This document shows, in pieces, positions 50,503 to 59,544 of a DNA stretch of 64,000 nucleotides (position 1 is the stretch's first letter; every line of letters begins with the position of its first letter). Where the stretch lies: the NCBI GenBank assembly GCA_964440525.1, contig CAYTTC010000008.1, positions 6,935 to 70,934 of the forward strand, written 5' to 3'. The position numbers and the translations under genes are program-made. This DNA comes from DASWJZ01 sp964440525. Its GTDB lineage: Bacteria > Pseudomonadota > Alphaproteobacteria > Rhizobiales > Afifellaceae. The notes below the pieces were generated by a model. It was not told the DNA's origin. It did no database searches and saw only the letters and a program-made list of their open reading frames with translations.

Positions 50503-51828
50503 TTAAGTATTTGATTTATTTTGGATTTCGTCCGCAGCTTGGGTGGAGCTCTGCGGCAGCGGCAGTTCGATCGAAAAGAGAGCTCCGCGGCCGGGCTCGC
50601 TCGTTACCTTCAGCTGGCCGCCGTGCCGCGTCAGGATGTGCTTGACGATGGCGAGCCCGAGCCCGGTGCCCTTCATCTGGCGGCTCGCCCCGACATCGAC
50701 ACGGTAAAACCTCTCGGTCAGCCGCGGCACATGTTCGGGCGCAATTCCCGGGCCGTAATCCTGCACTTCGATCATTGTGGCGCGGCCGTCCGGACGCGGC
50801 TTCAGGCGGATGTCAACCTTCTCGCCCGACGCGCCGTAGCGGATGGCGTTCTCAGTCAGATTCTGCACCAGCTGAACGAGCTCGTCGCGCTCGCCGATCA
50901 CCTCCACCGGCTCGCTCGGCGTATCGATCGCGAGCACGACGGAATGCTCCGCCGCGAGCGGCTGCATCGCATCGCCGACATGCCTCAAAACACCGACCAG
51001 ATCGACGCGATCGGTCGGGCGGCTATGTGCCCGCATCTCGGCGCGCGAGAGCGACAGCAGGTCGTCGATGAGGCGCCGCATCCGCCACGCCTGCTCGTGC
51101 ATGACGCGGAGGAACTTTTCCGAAGCCGCCGGATCGCCGCGCGCCGGCCCGAGCAGCGTCTCGATGAAGCCGATCAGCGAGGCAAGCGGCGTGCGCAGCT
51201 CGTGGCTGGCGTTGGAAACGAAATCCGCGCGCATGCGGACAATCGCAAGCCGGTCGGAAACGTCGTCGAAGGTGACCAGGATGAAACCAACACGGCCGCC
51301 CGGCGCGAGGAGCGGACTGAGCGTCACCGAATAGACGTTGGTGGTCTCGCCGGGTTCGCTGAACTCGAGTGAGGTCGCCTGTCCGGCCCCGGCGATCTCG
51401 AGCGCCTCGGCGAATTCGGGCCGGCGGAACGTCAGCGTGAAAGGATCGGCCGGGCGCGTGGCCGGAAAAAGCTGACCCGCAAGCTGGTTGGCGTAGCGCA
51501 CGGTGCCAGCGGCATCGAGCACGAAGGCCGGCTTCGGAAACGCCTCGACCGTCGCCTTCATGGCGGTATCCGGCCAGACCTGATTGCCGCTGCGACCGGT
51601 CTCCGCGCTACGCCAATCCGACCGCGGCCGCGGAAGGAATGCGGCGACCAGCAGCAAGATGAGGATGGCCGCCAGCGAAAAAGCAAACGGCAGCGCGAAG
51701 AAGGCAGTGCCCGCGAGAAGAGCCAATGCCGCCGCGGCAAGAACATAGCGGGCGGCGCGGACGCGCTCCGTCGCCGCTGCTGTCGGGGTATTGTCCTTGC
51801 TTGACGAATGATATGGCGGGTCTGCCAT
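50503..51828 (-). CDS. phoR: Phosphate regulon sensor kinase PhoR
   Basis: The protein has 441 residues. Two membrane helices (about residues 25-65) are followed by a PAS domain (about 90-200) and HisKA (DFVSNASHELRTPLASLIGF). The HATPase ends with GTGLGLAIVKHILTRHGG. It phosphorylates PhoB in phosphate limitation. It is the first gene of the cluster and divergent from ppk2, with only 77 bases between. Confidence 0.94.
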   Translation of the reverse strand: MADPPYHSSSKDNTPTAAATERVRAARYVLAAAALALLAGTAFFALPFAFSLAAILILLLVAAFLPRPRSDWRSAETGRSGNQVWPDTAMKATVEAFPKPAFVLDAAGTVRYANQLAGQLFPATRPADPFTLTFRRPEFAEALEIAGAGQATSLEFSEPGETTNVYSVTLSPLLAPGGRVGFILVTFDDVSDRLAIVRMRADFVSNASHELRTPLASLIGFIETLLGPARGDPAASEKFLRVMHEQAWRMRRLIDDLLSLSRAEMRAHSRPTDRVDLVGVLRHVGDAMQPLAAEHSVVLAIDTPSEPVEVIGERDELVQLVQNLTENAIRYGASGEKVDIRLKPRPDGRATMIEVQDYGPGIAPEHVPRLTERFYRVDVGASRQMKGTGLGLAIVKHILTRHGGQLKVTSEPGRGALFSIELPLPQSSTQAADEIQNKSNT

Positions 51829-51905
51829 GCGCCCCCTAGCCTATCGCATCATAGGCGCCGGTGCCCGTGAGCAGGGGGCCGGCGTGCCGGAGTGAGAGGG
51901 CAACC

Positions 51906-52766
51906 ATGCAGCGCAGTCTAAACCGATTCCGTGCGTTCGATCTCGACGATCCGGAATTGCCGGACTGGGTCAAGGACGGTGCGCTTTCGTCGGGGGGCTA
52001 TCCCTATCCGAAGAAGCTCGACCGGGACACCTACGAGACCGAGCTAACCAGGCTGCAGGTGGAGCTGGTGAAGCTGCTCGCGTGGCAAAACAAGACCGGC
52101 GGGCGCTCCGTGCTCCTCTTCGAGGGCCGCGACGCCGCCGGCAAGGGCGGCTCGATCAAGGTCATCCGCGAGCACCTCAATCCGCGCCAGGCGCGGATCG
52201 TCGCGCTCGCCAAGCCGTCCGACCGCGAGGCCGGCCAATGGTACTTTCAGCGCTATGCGGCGGAACTTCCGGCGGCGAGCGAAATGGTACTCTTGGACCG
52301 CTCCTGGTACAACCGTGGCGTGGTCGAGCCCGTCATGGGTTTCTGCACGCCGGAGCAGGCGAAGCGTTTTCTCGCCGAGGCGCCCGAATTCGAGCGCATG
52401 TTCACCGGCGGCGGCATCCGGCTCTTCAAGTTCTGGCTGGAGATCGGCCGCGAGATGCAGCTCTCGCGCTTCCACGAGCGCCGGCACAATCCGCTGAAGA
52501 CCTGGAAGATCTCGCCGGTCGACATGGCCGCGATCGGGCGATGGGACGAATTCACCGCGGCGCGCGACCGCATGATCGCGGCGACACATACCAAGCACGC
52601 GCCGTGGATCATCGTGAAATCCAACGACAAGCGGCGGGCGCATCTGGCGCTGATCCGTCACGCCCTGCTCAACATCGACTATGAAGGGCGCGACCGCGCG
52701 GCGATCGGCACGGTCGACAAGAAGATCCTCGGCCTCGGCCCGAAAGCGCTCACGAAGGCGGGATAG
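51906..52766 (+). CDS. ppk2: Polyphosphate kinase 2
   Basis: The protein has 286 residues from the ATG at 51906 (GAGAGGG upstream). PPK2 family parts are FEGRDAAGKGGSIKVI (Walker A), REAGQWYFQRYAAELPA and LLDRSWYNRG. It makes NTPs from polyphosphate. Its position beside the Pho cluster suggests a link to phosphate, although I see no Pho box before it. Confidence 0.93.
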   Translation: MQRSLNRFRAFDLDDPELPDWVKDGALSSGGYPYPKKLDRDTYETELTRLQVELVKLLAWQNKTGGRSVLLFEGRDAAGKGGSIKVIREHLNPRQARIVALAKPSDREAGQWYFQRYAAELPAASEMVLLDRSWYNRGVVEPVMGFCTPEQAKRFLAEAPEFERMFTGGGIRLFKFWLEIGREMQLSRFHERRHNPLKTWKISPVDMAAIGRWDEFTAARDRMIAATHTKHAPWIIVKSNDKRRAHLALIRHALLNIDYEGRDRAAIGTVDKKILGLGPKALTKAG

Positions 52767-52859
52767 CGAAAGCGCGCACCTTTCCGCTCGCGGGAGAGGG
52801 TGGGCTTCAGCTTTGGCCGAAGGCCTTAGTTTTAGAGCGATTCATGCGGGAGGTTCGCG

Positions 52860-53845
52860 GTGAAGGCTGCAGTCTATCGGAAGTTCGGTGGCCCGGAGGT
52901 CGTACGGATCGAAGAGATGCCGAAACCGCCCCCGAACCGCGATGAAGTGCTTATCAGGGTTTACGCGACCACTGTGAGTGTCGCCGACCACAGGATGCGC
53001 AGTCGCGACCTGCCGAAGGGGCTTTGGTTTCTTGCGCCTCTGGTGCTCGGCGTGTTCGGACCGCGCAAACGCGTTCTGGGCATGGACCTCGCCGGGGTTG
53101 TCGAGGCGGTGGGCGAGAACGTCACCAAGTTCAAACCCGGCGATGAGGTCATCGCGCTGCCCGGATCGAAATTTGGCGGCCATGCCGAATACAGGTGTTG
53201 CCGGAAAATGGCGCGGTCACCCTGAAGCCCAAAAACATGACCCTCGAAGAGGCCGTTACGCTGGTCTTTGGCGGGCAAACTGCGTTGAAGTATCTGAGGC
53301 GCGCAAAGATCAAGCCGGGCGACGACGTTCTCGTTAACGGCGCATCGGGGGCGGTTGGAACGGCGGCGGTACAAATTGCGAAACAGCTTGGCGCCGTCGT
53401 CACAGGCGTATGCAGTGGCGGAAACAATGAACTGGTCAGGTCACTCGGGGCGGATCACGTGATCGACTATACCGAGGAAGATTTCACCAAGAACGGCAAA
53501 ATCTACGATGTCATCGTTGAATGCGTCGGCAACGCTCCGTTCGAACGGGTCGACGGCTCAATAAAATCCGGCGGGGCACTGTTGCTGGTGATTACTGATC
53601 TCAAAGGGATGTTGGGGGCGTCGAGAAACAGTCGAAAAAGCGGGAAGCTGGTGAGCTGGAGCGATTCCACACCCTTGGCGGAGGAACTGGCATCTGTGGT
53701 GAAACTTGCGGAGGCGGGTGAATATCGGGCCATAACCGACCGAACATACGAATTTGACGAAATCGTCGAGGCGCATCGGTACGTGGATACGGGGCGAAAG
53801 AAAGGGAACGTGGTTGTGCGAGTTGCAGCGAACCGTCCCTCTTAG
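52860..53845 (+). pseudogene. Zinc-type alcohol dehydrogenase (MDR), frameshifted
   Basis: Two overlapping frames together give one medium-chain dehydrogenase/reductase. The first (52860-53225) runs to GGHAEYR, and the second (53195-53845) continues LPENGAVTLKPKNM and VNGASGAVGTAAVQIAKQLGA (NAD(P)-binding). The break is near 53195 in the run TACAGGTGTTG; one missing base explains it. Either the gene is broken, or this is a sequencing error. Product family is clear (YogA/quinone oxidoreductase-like); activity is not. Confidence 0.8.
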
Positions 53846-53882
53846 GGTCCCCGTCTAACCTGCTCAGCGTGATGTCCGCCGA

Positions 53883-55775
53883 TCAATCCCCCGCCAGGCG
53901 GCCCTGCTTCTCCAGATAGGCGATCACCTCTTCGGCCAGCGCATCCGGCTCCGCCTCCGCGGTGTGGAGATGGATGTCCGGCGCGGTCGGCGGCTCGTAG
54001 GGCGAATCGACGCCGGTGAAATTCTTGATCTCGCCGGCGCGCGCCCGGGCATAGAGGCCCTTCGGATCGCGCGCTTCCGCGACCTCGATCGGCGTGTCGA
54101 CGAAAATCTCCACGAACTCTCCCTGCGGCATCATTCCGCGCGCCATCTCGCGCTCGGAGCGGAAGGGCGAGATGAAGGAGACGAGCACAATCAGCCCGGC
54201 ATCGGCCATGAGTTTTGCAGCCTCGGCGACGCGGCGGATGTTTTCCACGCGGTCGGCGTCGGTGAAGCCGAGGTCGCGGTTCAAGCCGTGGCGCACATTG
54301 TCGCCGTCGAGGATGGTGGTGTGGCGCCCGCTTGCGAAGAGCCGTTTTTCGACGAGGTTGGCGACGGTCGATTTGCCCGAGCCTGAAAGGCCGGTGAACC
54401 AGAGCACGCAGGGCTTCTGGTGCTTGAGCCGGGCGCGCGCCGAACGGTCGACGGAAAGCGCCTGCCAGTGGATGTTGGAGGCGCGGCGGAGCGCGAAGCG
54501 GATCATGCCGGCGGCGACGGTCTGATTGGAAAAGCGGTCGATCAGGATGAAGCCACCGGTGTCGCGATTCTCCGCGTAAGGATCGAAGGCGATCGGCGCC
54601 GCGGCGGAAAAATTGACAAACCCGATCTCGTTCAGCTCCAGAATTTTCGCCGCATTGTGCTCCAGCGTATCCACCTCGAAGCGGTATTTGAGGTCGGTCA
54701 CCTGCACCGGCACGGTGCGCGTCATGCTCTTCAGCAGATATTGCCGGCCGGGGAGCATGGGCTCGGAATCCATCCAGACGAGATCGGCGGCGAACTGGTC
54801 GGAGAGCTGCGGGCGGGCGTCGGCGGCCGAGAGGAGATCGCCGCGGCTGAGATCGATCTCGTCGGTCAAGGTCAGCATCGCCGACTGCCCGGCGGAGGCT
54901 ACCTCGCGATCCTCCGAGCCGACGAGAATGCGGGCGATGCGGCTGGTGCGACCGGACGCGGCGACTACGACCTCATCGCCAAGAGCCACGCGACCGGAGA
55001 GGACCGGTCCGGCAAAGCCGCGAAAGTTCTGGTTCGGGCGGCACACCCATTGCACCGGCATGCGGAAGGGGGCGGCGGCGGCGCGGCGCTCCGGCACGAC
55101 GCCTTCCAGATGCTCCAGGAGAAATGGGCCCGAATAGTAAGGCGTGCGGGTGCTTCGCATCGAGACATTGTCGCCGTCGCGCGCCGAGATCGGGATCGCG
55201 GTCACGGTGTCGATCGAAAGCTTCGCCGCGAATGTCGCAAACTCAGCTGCGATGGCGCGGAACGGCGCTTCCGCGAAATCGACCAGATCCATCTTGTTCA
55301 CCGCAAGCACCACGTCACGGATGCCGAGCAGCGAGACGATCACCGCATGGCGGCGCGTCTGGGTCAGCAGCCCTTTCGTCGCGTCGACGAGGAGGATGGC
55401 GAGGTCGGCGGTGGAGGCGCCCGTCGCCATGTTGCGTGTATATTGGACGTGGCCGGGCGTGTCGGCGACGATGAAGCGGCGGCGCGGCGTCGCGAAGAAG
55501 CGGTAGGCGACGTCGATGGTGATCCCCTGCTCGCGCTCCGCCTCCAGGCCATCGACGAGGAGCGCAAAGTCGATCTCGTCGCCATTCGTGCCGTGCTTCA
55601 GCGAGTCGCCTTTCAGGTCCTCGAGCTGGTCTTCCATCAGGAGATGCGAATCGTAGAGCAAGCGCCCGATCAGCGTGGACTTGCCGTCGTCCACGCTGCC
55701 GCAGGTCAGGAGCCGCAGCGTGTCGGCGTTCGCCGCGGCGCTCACTGCCTCAAGCGAGAAGGCTTCCTTATTCAT
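53883..55775 (-). CDS. cysNC: Bifunctional sulfate adenylyltransferase subunit 1 / adenylylsulfate kinase
   Basis: The protein has 630 residues. The N-terminal CysN GTPase has SVDDGKSTLIGRLLYDSH, DTPGHVQYTRNM and NKMDLVD. The C-terminal CysC kinase begins near residue 440 with LWFTGLSGSGKSTVANLVEK. Together with CysD it makes APS and then PAPS. Rhizobial NodQ has the same fusion. The start overlaps the cysD stop by one base (TGATG). No PAPS reductase gene is nearby. Confidence 0.95.
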   Translation of the reverse strand: MNKEAFSLEAVSAAANADTLRLLTCGSVDDGKSTLIGRLLYDSHLLMEDQLEDLKGDSLKHGTNGDEIDFALLVDGLEAEREQGITIDVAYRFFATPRRRFIVADTPGHVQYTRNMATGASTADLAILLVDATKGLLTQTRRHAVIVSLLGIRDVVLAVNKMDLVDFAEAPFRAIAAEFATFAAKLSIDTVTAIPISARDGDNVSMRSTRTPYYSGPFLLEHLEGVVPERRAAAAPFRMPVQWVCRPNQNFRGFAGPVLSGRVALGDEVVVAASGRTSRIARILVGSEDREVASAGQSAMLTLTDEIDLSRGDLLSAADARPQLSDQFAADLVWMDSEPMLPGRQYLLKSMTRTVPVQVTDLKYRFEVDTLEHNAAKILELNEIGFVNFSAAAPIAFDPYAENRDTGGFILIDRFSNQTVAAGMIRFALRRASNIHWQALSVDRSARARLKHQKPCVLWFTGLSGSGKSTVANLVEKRLFASGRHTTILDGDNVRHGLNRDLGFTDADRVENIRRVAEAAKLMADAGLIVLVSFISPFRSEREMARGMMPQGEFVEIFVDTPIEVAEARDPKGLYARARAGEIKNFTGVDSPYEPPTAPDIHLHTAEAEPDALAEEVIAYLEKQGRLAGD

Positions 55776-56677
55776 CAGAAGTAGCCCTCGCGCTTCTTTT
55801 TCTCCATCGATGCGCCGGCCTCCTTATCGATCACGCGTCCGCCGCGCTCGGAGGTGCGCGCCGCGATCATCTCCGCGACGATCGCCTCAAGCGAGGCGGC
55901 ATTCGATTCGACCGCTCCGGTCAGCGGGTAGCAGCCGAGCGTGCGGAAGCGGACGAGCCGCCGCTCTGGCCGCTCGCCATCCTTCAGCGGCAGCCGATCG
56001 TCGTCCACCATGATCAATTGGCCGTTGCGGATCACGACCGGCCGCTCGGCGGCGAAATAGAGCGGCACGATCGGGATCTTCTCCCGCAGGATGTAGGCCC
56101 AGATGTCGAGCTCGGTCCAATTCGACAGCGGAAAAACACGCGTCGATTCCCCGTCGTGGACGCGCGTGTTGTAAAGGCTCCAGAGCTCCGGACGCTGGTT
56201 CTTCGGGTCCCAGACATGGCTCGTGGAGCGGAACGAAAAGATGCGCTCCTTGGCGCGGGACTTCTCCTCGTCACGGCGGGCGCCGCCGAAGGCCGCGTCG
56301 AACTTGTGGAGATCAAGCGCCTGCTTCAGCGCCTCGGTCTTCATGACGCGCGTGTAGTTGGCGCCGTGATCGAAGGGATTGAGCCCGGCCTTCACGCCCT
56401 CCGCGTTGGTATGGACGATGAGCCGCATGCCGGCTTCCGCGGCCATCCTGTCGCGAAAGGCGATCATGTCGCGGAACTTCCACGTCGTATCGATGTGCAT
56501 CAGCGGGAACGGCGGCGGCGCGGGGAAGAACGCTTTTCGCGCCAGATGCAGCATGACGGAGGAATCCTTGCCGATCGAATAGAGCATCACCGGGTTGCGG
56601 CACTCGGCGGCGACTTCCCGGATGATGTGGATGCTTTCGGCTTCGAGCCGCTCGAGATGGGACAGGCGATCTGACAT
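55775..56677 (-). CDS. cysD: Sulfate adenylyltransferase subunit 2
   Basis: The protein has 300 residues from the ATG at 56677. The PP-loop ATPase motif is YSIGKDSSVMLHLARKAF. SRAKERIFSFR and GRVIDKEAGASMEKKKREGYF are typical. It forms ATP sulfurylase with CysN. A terminator upstream (56717-56742) separates it from the glycosyltransferase gene, so it has its own promoter. Confidence 0.95.
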   Translation of the reverse strand: MSDRLSHLERLEAESIHIIREVAAECRNPVMLYSIGKDSSVMLHLARKAFFPAPPPFPLMHIDTTWKFRDMIAFRDRMAAEAGMRLIVHTNAEGVKAGLNPFDHGANYTRVMKTEALKQALDLHKFDAAFGGARRDEEKSRAKERIFSFRSTSHVWDPKNQRPELWSLYNTRVHDGESTRVFPLSNWTELDIWAYILREKIPIVPLYFAAERPVVIRNGQLIMVDDDRLPLKDGERPERRLVRFRTLGCYPLTGAVESNAASLEAIVAEMIAARTSERGGRVIDKEAGASMEKKKREGYF

Positions 56678-56716
56678 GCGAAAAATTGCCAAGCGGTCCG
56701 GCTGAAAACAAAAAGA

Positions 56717-56742
56717 CACGAGGGCCAATCCGAGGGCCCGTG
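56717..56742 (-). terminator. Terminator after the glycosyltransferase gene
   Basis: CACG and GGGCC pair with GGCCC and CGTG, with one bulged base. On the minus strand a T-rich run (TCTTTTTGTTTT) follows. It separates the glycosyltransferase gene from cysD. Confidence 0.8.
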
Positions 56743-56748
56743 CCGGCG

Positions 56749-58032
56749 TCAGCGAGAAACGTCGGCCTCCGCGACCGCGCTCGCACCCGGCATTCTATAG
56801 CGCGCTTCGAGCGCACCCCGATAGATCTCCTCAATCCGCCGCGCGGTGACCGCGAGAGAAAATTTTTGCGCCACCCTCTCCCGCCGCAGCATAGCCTCCG
56901 CCGCCATCCGCTCCGGCGCGACGAGCGCCGCGCGCATCGCGTCGGCCAGAGTTAGCGCATCGCCGGGTGGGACCAGGCGCTCGGCCTCCCCGGCAAAAAT
57001 CTCCGGAATACCGCCGACATTCGTGGCGATGAGCGGCATCCCGGCGGCGGCGGCTTCAAGCACCAGATAGGGAAGCGACTCCGCCCGCGACGGGAGCACG
57101 ATCGTGCGGGCGAGCGAAAAGGCTTGGCGCGCGGGCATGGGCGGATGAAAGGCGATGCGGCTTTTCCGCACTCTCTCGTTCGCCAGATCGCGATAGCGGC
57201 GAGCGTCGTCAGGGGTTGCGGGTCCTACGATCACCGCGCTCGCGGCATGCCCCTCGCCCTGGAGCTTTGCCAAGGCCTCGATGAAGACGTCGACGCCCTT
57301 CAGCTCGCGCAATTCACCGATGAAAAGGAAATCGGCGGCGTCGGGGGCGGGAACGATCGGCGCGAACTCGTCGGGCCTGAGCCCGTTCAAAACGATGTGT
57401 GCGGGGCAGCGCGGCGTCCCGATTTTCTGCCGATAGGTTTCCGCCTCGTAGGCCGAGACGTGGATAAGCCCGTCCGTCAGCCGCTCGAGTGCCGACTCGG
57501 CGGCGAAATAGACCCGGCCCGACAGCGAGCCCTTGTCGTAGTGCAGGCTGCCGCCATGCGGCGCGTAGAAGGCGGCGACCGGGTGGCCTCTGCGCCGCTC
57601 GAAGAAAGCGGCGAGGCGCCCATAGACTCCGCCCTTGGCGCCATGCGCGTGGACCACGTCGGGGCGCATCCTGGCCATCTGCCGCGCCACGGCGAAAACG
57701 GCCGGCAGGTCGCGGGGACCGATCGAGCGCGTCATCGGGACGCGCGCGACGCCGAGCGCGAGGGTGGGCGCAAGCGCCGCAATCCGCTCGTCCTCCAGCG
57801 CCCCGCCGCTGGTGGAATCGCAGATCAGCCCGACGGCATGGCCGGCCGCGGCCTGCGCCGACGCAAGGTCGGAGATATGGCGAAAAATGCCGCCGACCGG
57901 GCTCCGCGCGACGTGGACGATTGCAAGGTTTTTTTGCAAGAGTGGCGCCTTTCCGGCGCTTTGTAGCGGTGGCGGCGCTAAAGGCGCGTAAACGCGCGGA
58001 CGCGGTCTTGGCCTTCGGTTACTGCCCGGCAT
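56749..58032 (-). CDS. Glycosyltransferase family 4 protein
   Basis: The protein has 427 residues. GT-B fold features are GGIFRHISDL, DVVHAHGAKGGVYGR and the donor site SRAESLPYLVLEAAAAGMPLIATNVGG. It transfers a sugar, probably in surface polysaccharide synthesis. The start at 58032 adds a 30-residue Pro/Arg-rich tail; a TTG at 57939 with GGAAAGG upstream is an alternative. It is divergent from the SDR gene. Confidence 0.88.
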   Translation of the reverse strand: MPGSNRRPRPRPRVYAPLAPPPLQSAGKAPLLQKNLAIVHVARSPVGGIFRHISDLASAQAAAGHAVGLICDSTSGGALEDERIAALAPTLALGVARVPMTRSIGPRDLPAVFAVARQMARMRPDVVHAHGAKGGVYGRLAAFFERRRGHPVAAFYAPHGGSLHYDKGSLSGRVYFAAESALERLTDGLIHVSAYEAETYRQKIGTPRCPAHIVLNGLRPDEFAPIVPAPDAADFLFIGELRELKGVDVFIEALAKLQGEGHAASAVIVGPATPDDARRYRDLANERVRKSRIAFHPPMPARQAFSLARTIVLPSRAESLPYLVLEAAAAGMPLIATNVGGIPEIFAGEAERLVPPGDALTLADAMRAALVAPERMAAEAMLRRERVAQKFSLAVTARRIEEIYRGALEARYRMPGASAVAEADVSR

Positions 58033-58070
58033 AGTGTCGTTCCGAGACTAAATCGCGTGCGAACACTCGA

Positions 58071-58808
58071 ATGCCCAAACCTGAAGCCGCTAAGGCTCTC
58101 CCCACGCGGGTTGCCGTCGTCACCGGTGGGACTCGCGGCATCGGAGAAGCGATTTCGCGGGCGCTGGCACGCGAGCGCTGGCGGGTCGTCGCCGGCGGGA
58201 TTGGCGAGGAGGAGATCGCGGCCTTCAAGCAGGACCCGCAGATCGAGCCTGTTCGCCTGGATGTAACCGACGATCGTTCGATCGCGGCGCTGATCGAGCG
58301 CTCTCCGCGCATCGACGCGCTGGTGAATTGCGCCGGTACGCTTGTCCGGCAGGGCGGGGAATATGAAATCGCAAATTTTCAGCGCGTGCTGGAGGTGAAC
58401 CTCGTCGGAACGATGCGGATGTGCGTCGCGGCCAAGGCGAAGCTCGCGGAATCGAAAGGCGCCATCGTCAACACGGCGTCGATGTACTCCTTCTTCGGCG
58501 CGCCGCACGCGCCGGCGTATGCGGCGTCGAAGGGCGGCGTCGTGCAGCTGACGAAGTCGCTCGCCGTCGCCTGGGCCGCCGACGGCATCCGCGTCAACGC
58601 CGTCGCACCGGGCTGGATCGAGACCGAGCTGACGCTTCCGGCGATCGCCGACAAGCCGCGCTCGGCCGCTATCGTCGCGCGCACGCCGATGGCACGCTGG
58701 GGAAAGCCGGAGGACGTGGCAGGCGCCGTCGTCTTTCTCCTCTCCGACGCGGCGCGCTTCGTGACCGGCACGGTGCTTCCGGTCGACGGGGGCTATTTGG
58801 TCACGTGA
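58071..58808 (+). CDS. Short-chain dehydrogenase/reductase
   Basis: The protein has 245 residues. The NAD(P) motif is VVTGGTRGIGEA (TGxxxGxG), and the catalytic residues are in NTASMYS and YAASKG (Tyr-x3-Lys). It has VNLVG and a C-terminal VDGGY block typical of classical SDRs. It is followed 13 bases later by the cupin gene and then by the ABC system, so it may oxidise the imported sugar or polyol. Confidence 0.92.
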   Translation: MPKPEAAKALPTRVAVVTGGTRGIGEAISRALARERWRVVAGGIGEEEIAAFKQDPQIEPVRLDVTDDRSIAALIERSPRIDALVNCAGTLVRQGGEYEIANFQRVLEVNLVGTMRMCVAAKAKLAESKGAIVNTASMYSFFGAPHAPAYAASKGGVVQLTKSLAVAWAADGIRVNAVAPGWIETELTLPAIADKPRSAAIVARTPMARWGKPEDVAGAVVFLLSDAARFVTGTVLPVDGGYLVT

Positions 58809-58821
58809 GGACGCGAACGCC

Positions 58822-59379
58822 ATGAACACCCACGACACGATGCCGAGCCGCGCCGGAGTTACCGAGACGGCGGACGAGAAGCGAATCCCCTACCGGCATC
58901 CGCAGCCGAAAGATTCGCCGCCGGAGATCGTCATTCCCGACACTATTCCAACCGACGAGCGCCTCTGGGTGCCGCAGGCGGAAAATGTCTGGTTCCGCCC
59001 GCTCTGCCTTTCCGCCTCGCGCGGCTACTGGCAGAACCTCCTGCGGGTGCGGAAATCCGGCGTGCTTTCGCGCCACCGCCACCCCCAGCCGGTCCACGCA
59101 TTCGTGCTGAAGGGCGAGTGGCACTATCTGGAGCACGACTGGGTGGCGACGGAGGGCGCCTATGTCTACGAGGCGCCCGGCGAGACGCACACGCTCGTCG
59201 TGGAGGCGCACGTGCCGGAGATGATCACGCTTTTCCAGGTGAACGGGGCGATGATCTACGTCGACCCAGACGGCCAGGTGCAGGGCTACGAAGACGCTTT
59301 TACCAAGATCGAGATGTGCAGGCGGCACTTCGAAGCGGTCGGGCTGGGCGCGGACTACGTCGAGCGATTCATCCGCTAG
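58822..59379 (+). CDS. Cupin, 2,4'-dihydroxyacetophenone dioxygenase family
   Basis: The protein has 185 residues with a cupin barrel. Metal ligands are in LSRHRHPQPVHAFVLKGEWHY (His-x-His...) and GETHTLVVEA. The domain resembles the iron dioxygenase that cleaves 2,4'-dihydroxyacetophenone, but many relatives have no assigned substrate. It lies 13 bases after the SDR gene. Confidence 0.82.
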   Translation: MNTHDTMPSRAGVTETADEKRIPYRHPQPKDSPPEIVIPDTIPTDERLWVPQAENVWFRPLCLSASRGYWQNLLRVRKSGVLSRHRHPQPVHAFVLKGEWHYLEHDWVATEGAYVYEAPGETHTLVVEAHVPEMITLFQVNGAMIYVDPDGQVQGYEDAFTKIEMCRRHFEAVGLGADYVERFIR

Positions 59380-59487
59380 GCAAAAGCTTCGGCCGAGGCT
59401 ATTATTCCGACGGTCTGTCAAATTCCGCATCCACACGCTCCGGCTTGCTCTGGTAAAAAGTATGATTTAAGGAGGGAGCACTCTGAA

Positions 59488-59515
59488 ACGTGCTGAGACA
59501 CGTGCGGAATCACGT
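59488..59515. promoter_or_regulatory. Array of CACGT half-sites before the sugar-binding gene
   Basis: ACGTG, CACGTG and CACGT lie at 59488-59492, 59499-59504 and 59511-59515, separated by six bases. This gives two overlapping palindromes (ACGTG-N6-CACGT). It lies 30-57 bases before the ATG of the ABC binding-protein gene and is a candidate operator for an unlinked repressor. Confidence 0.5.
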
Positions 59516-59544
59516 CCATATTCGGACGATTATGGGAGGTAGGC

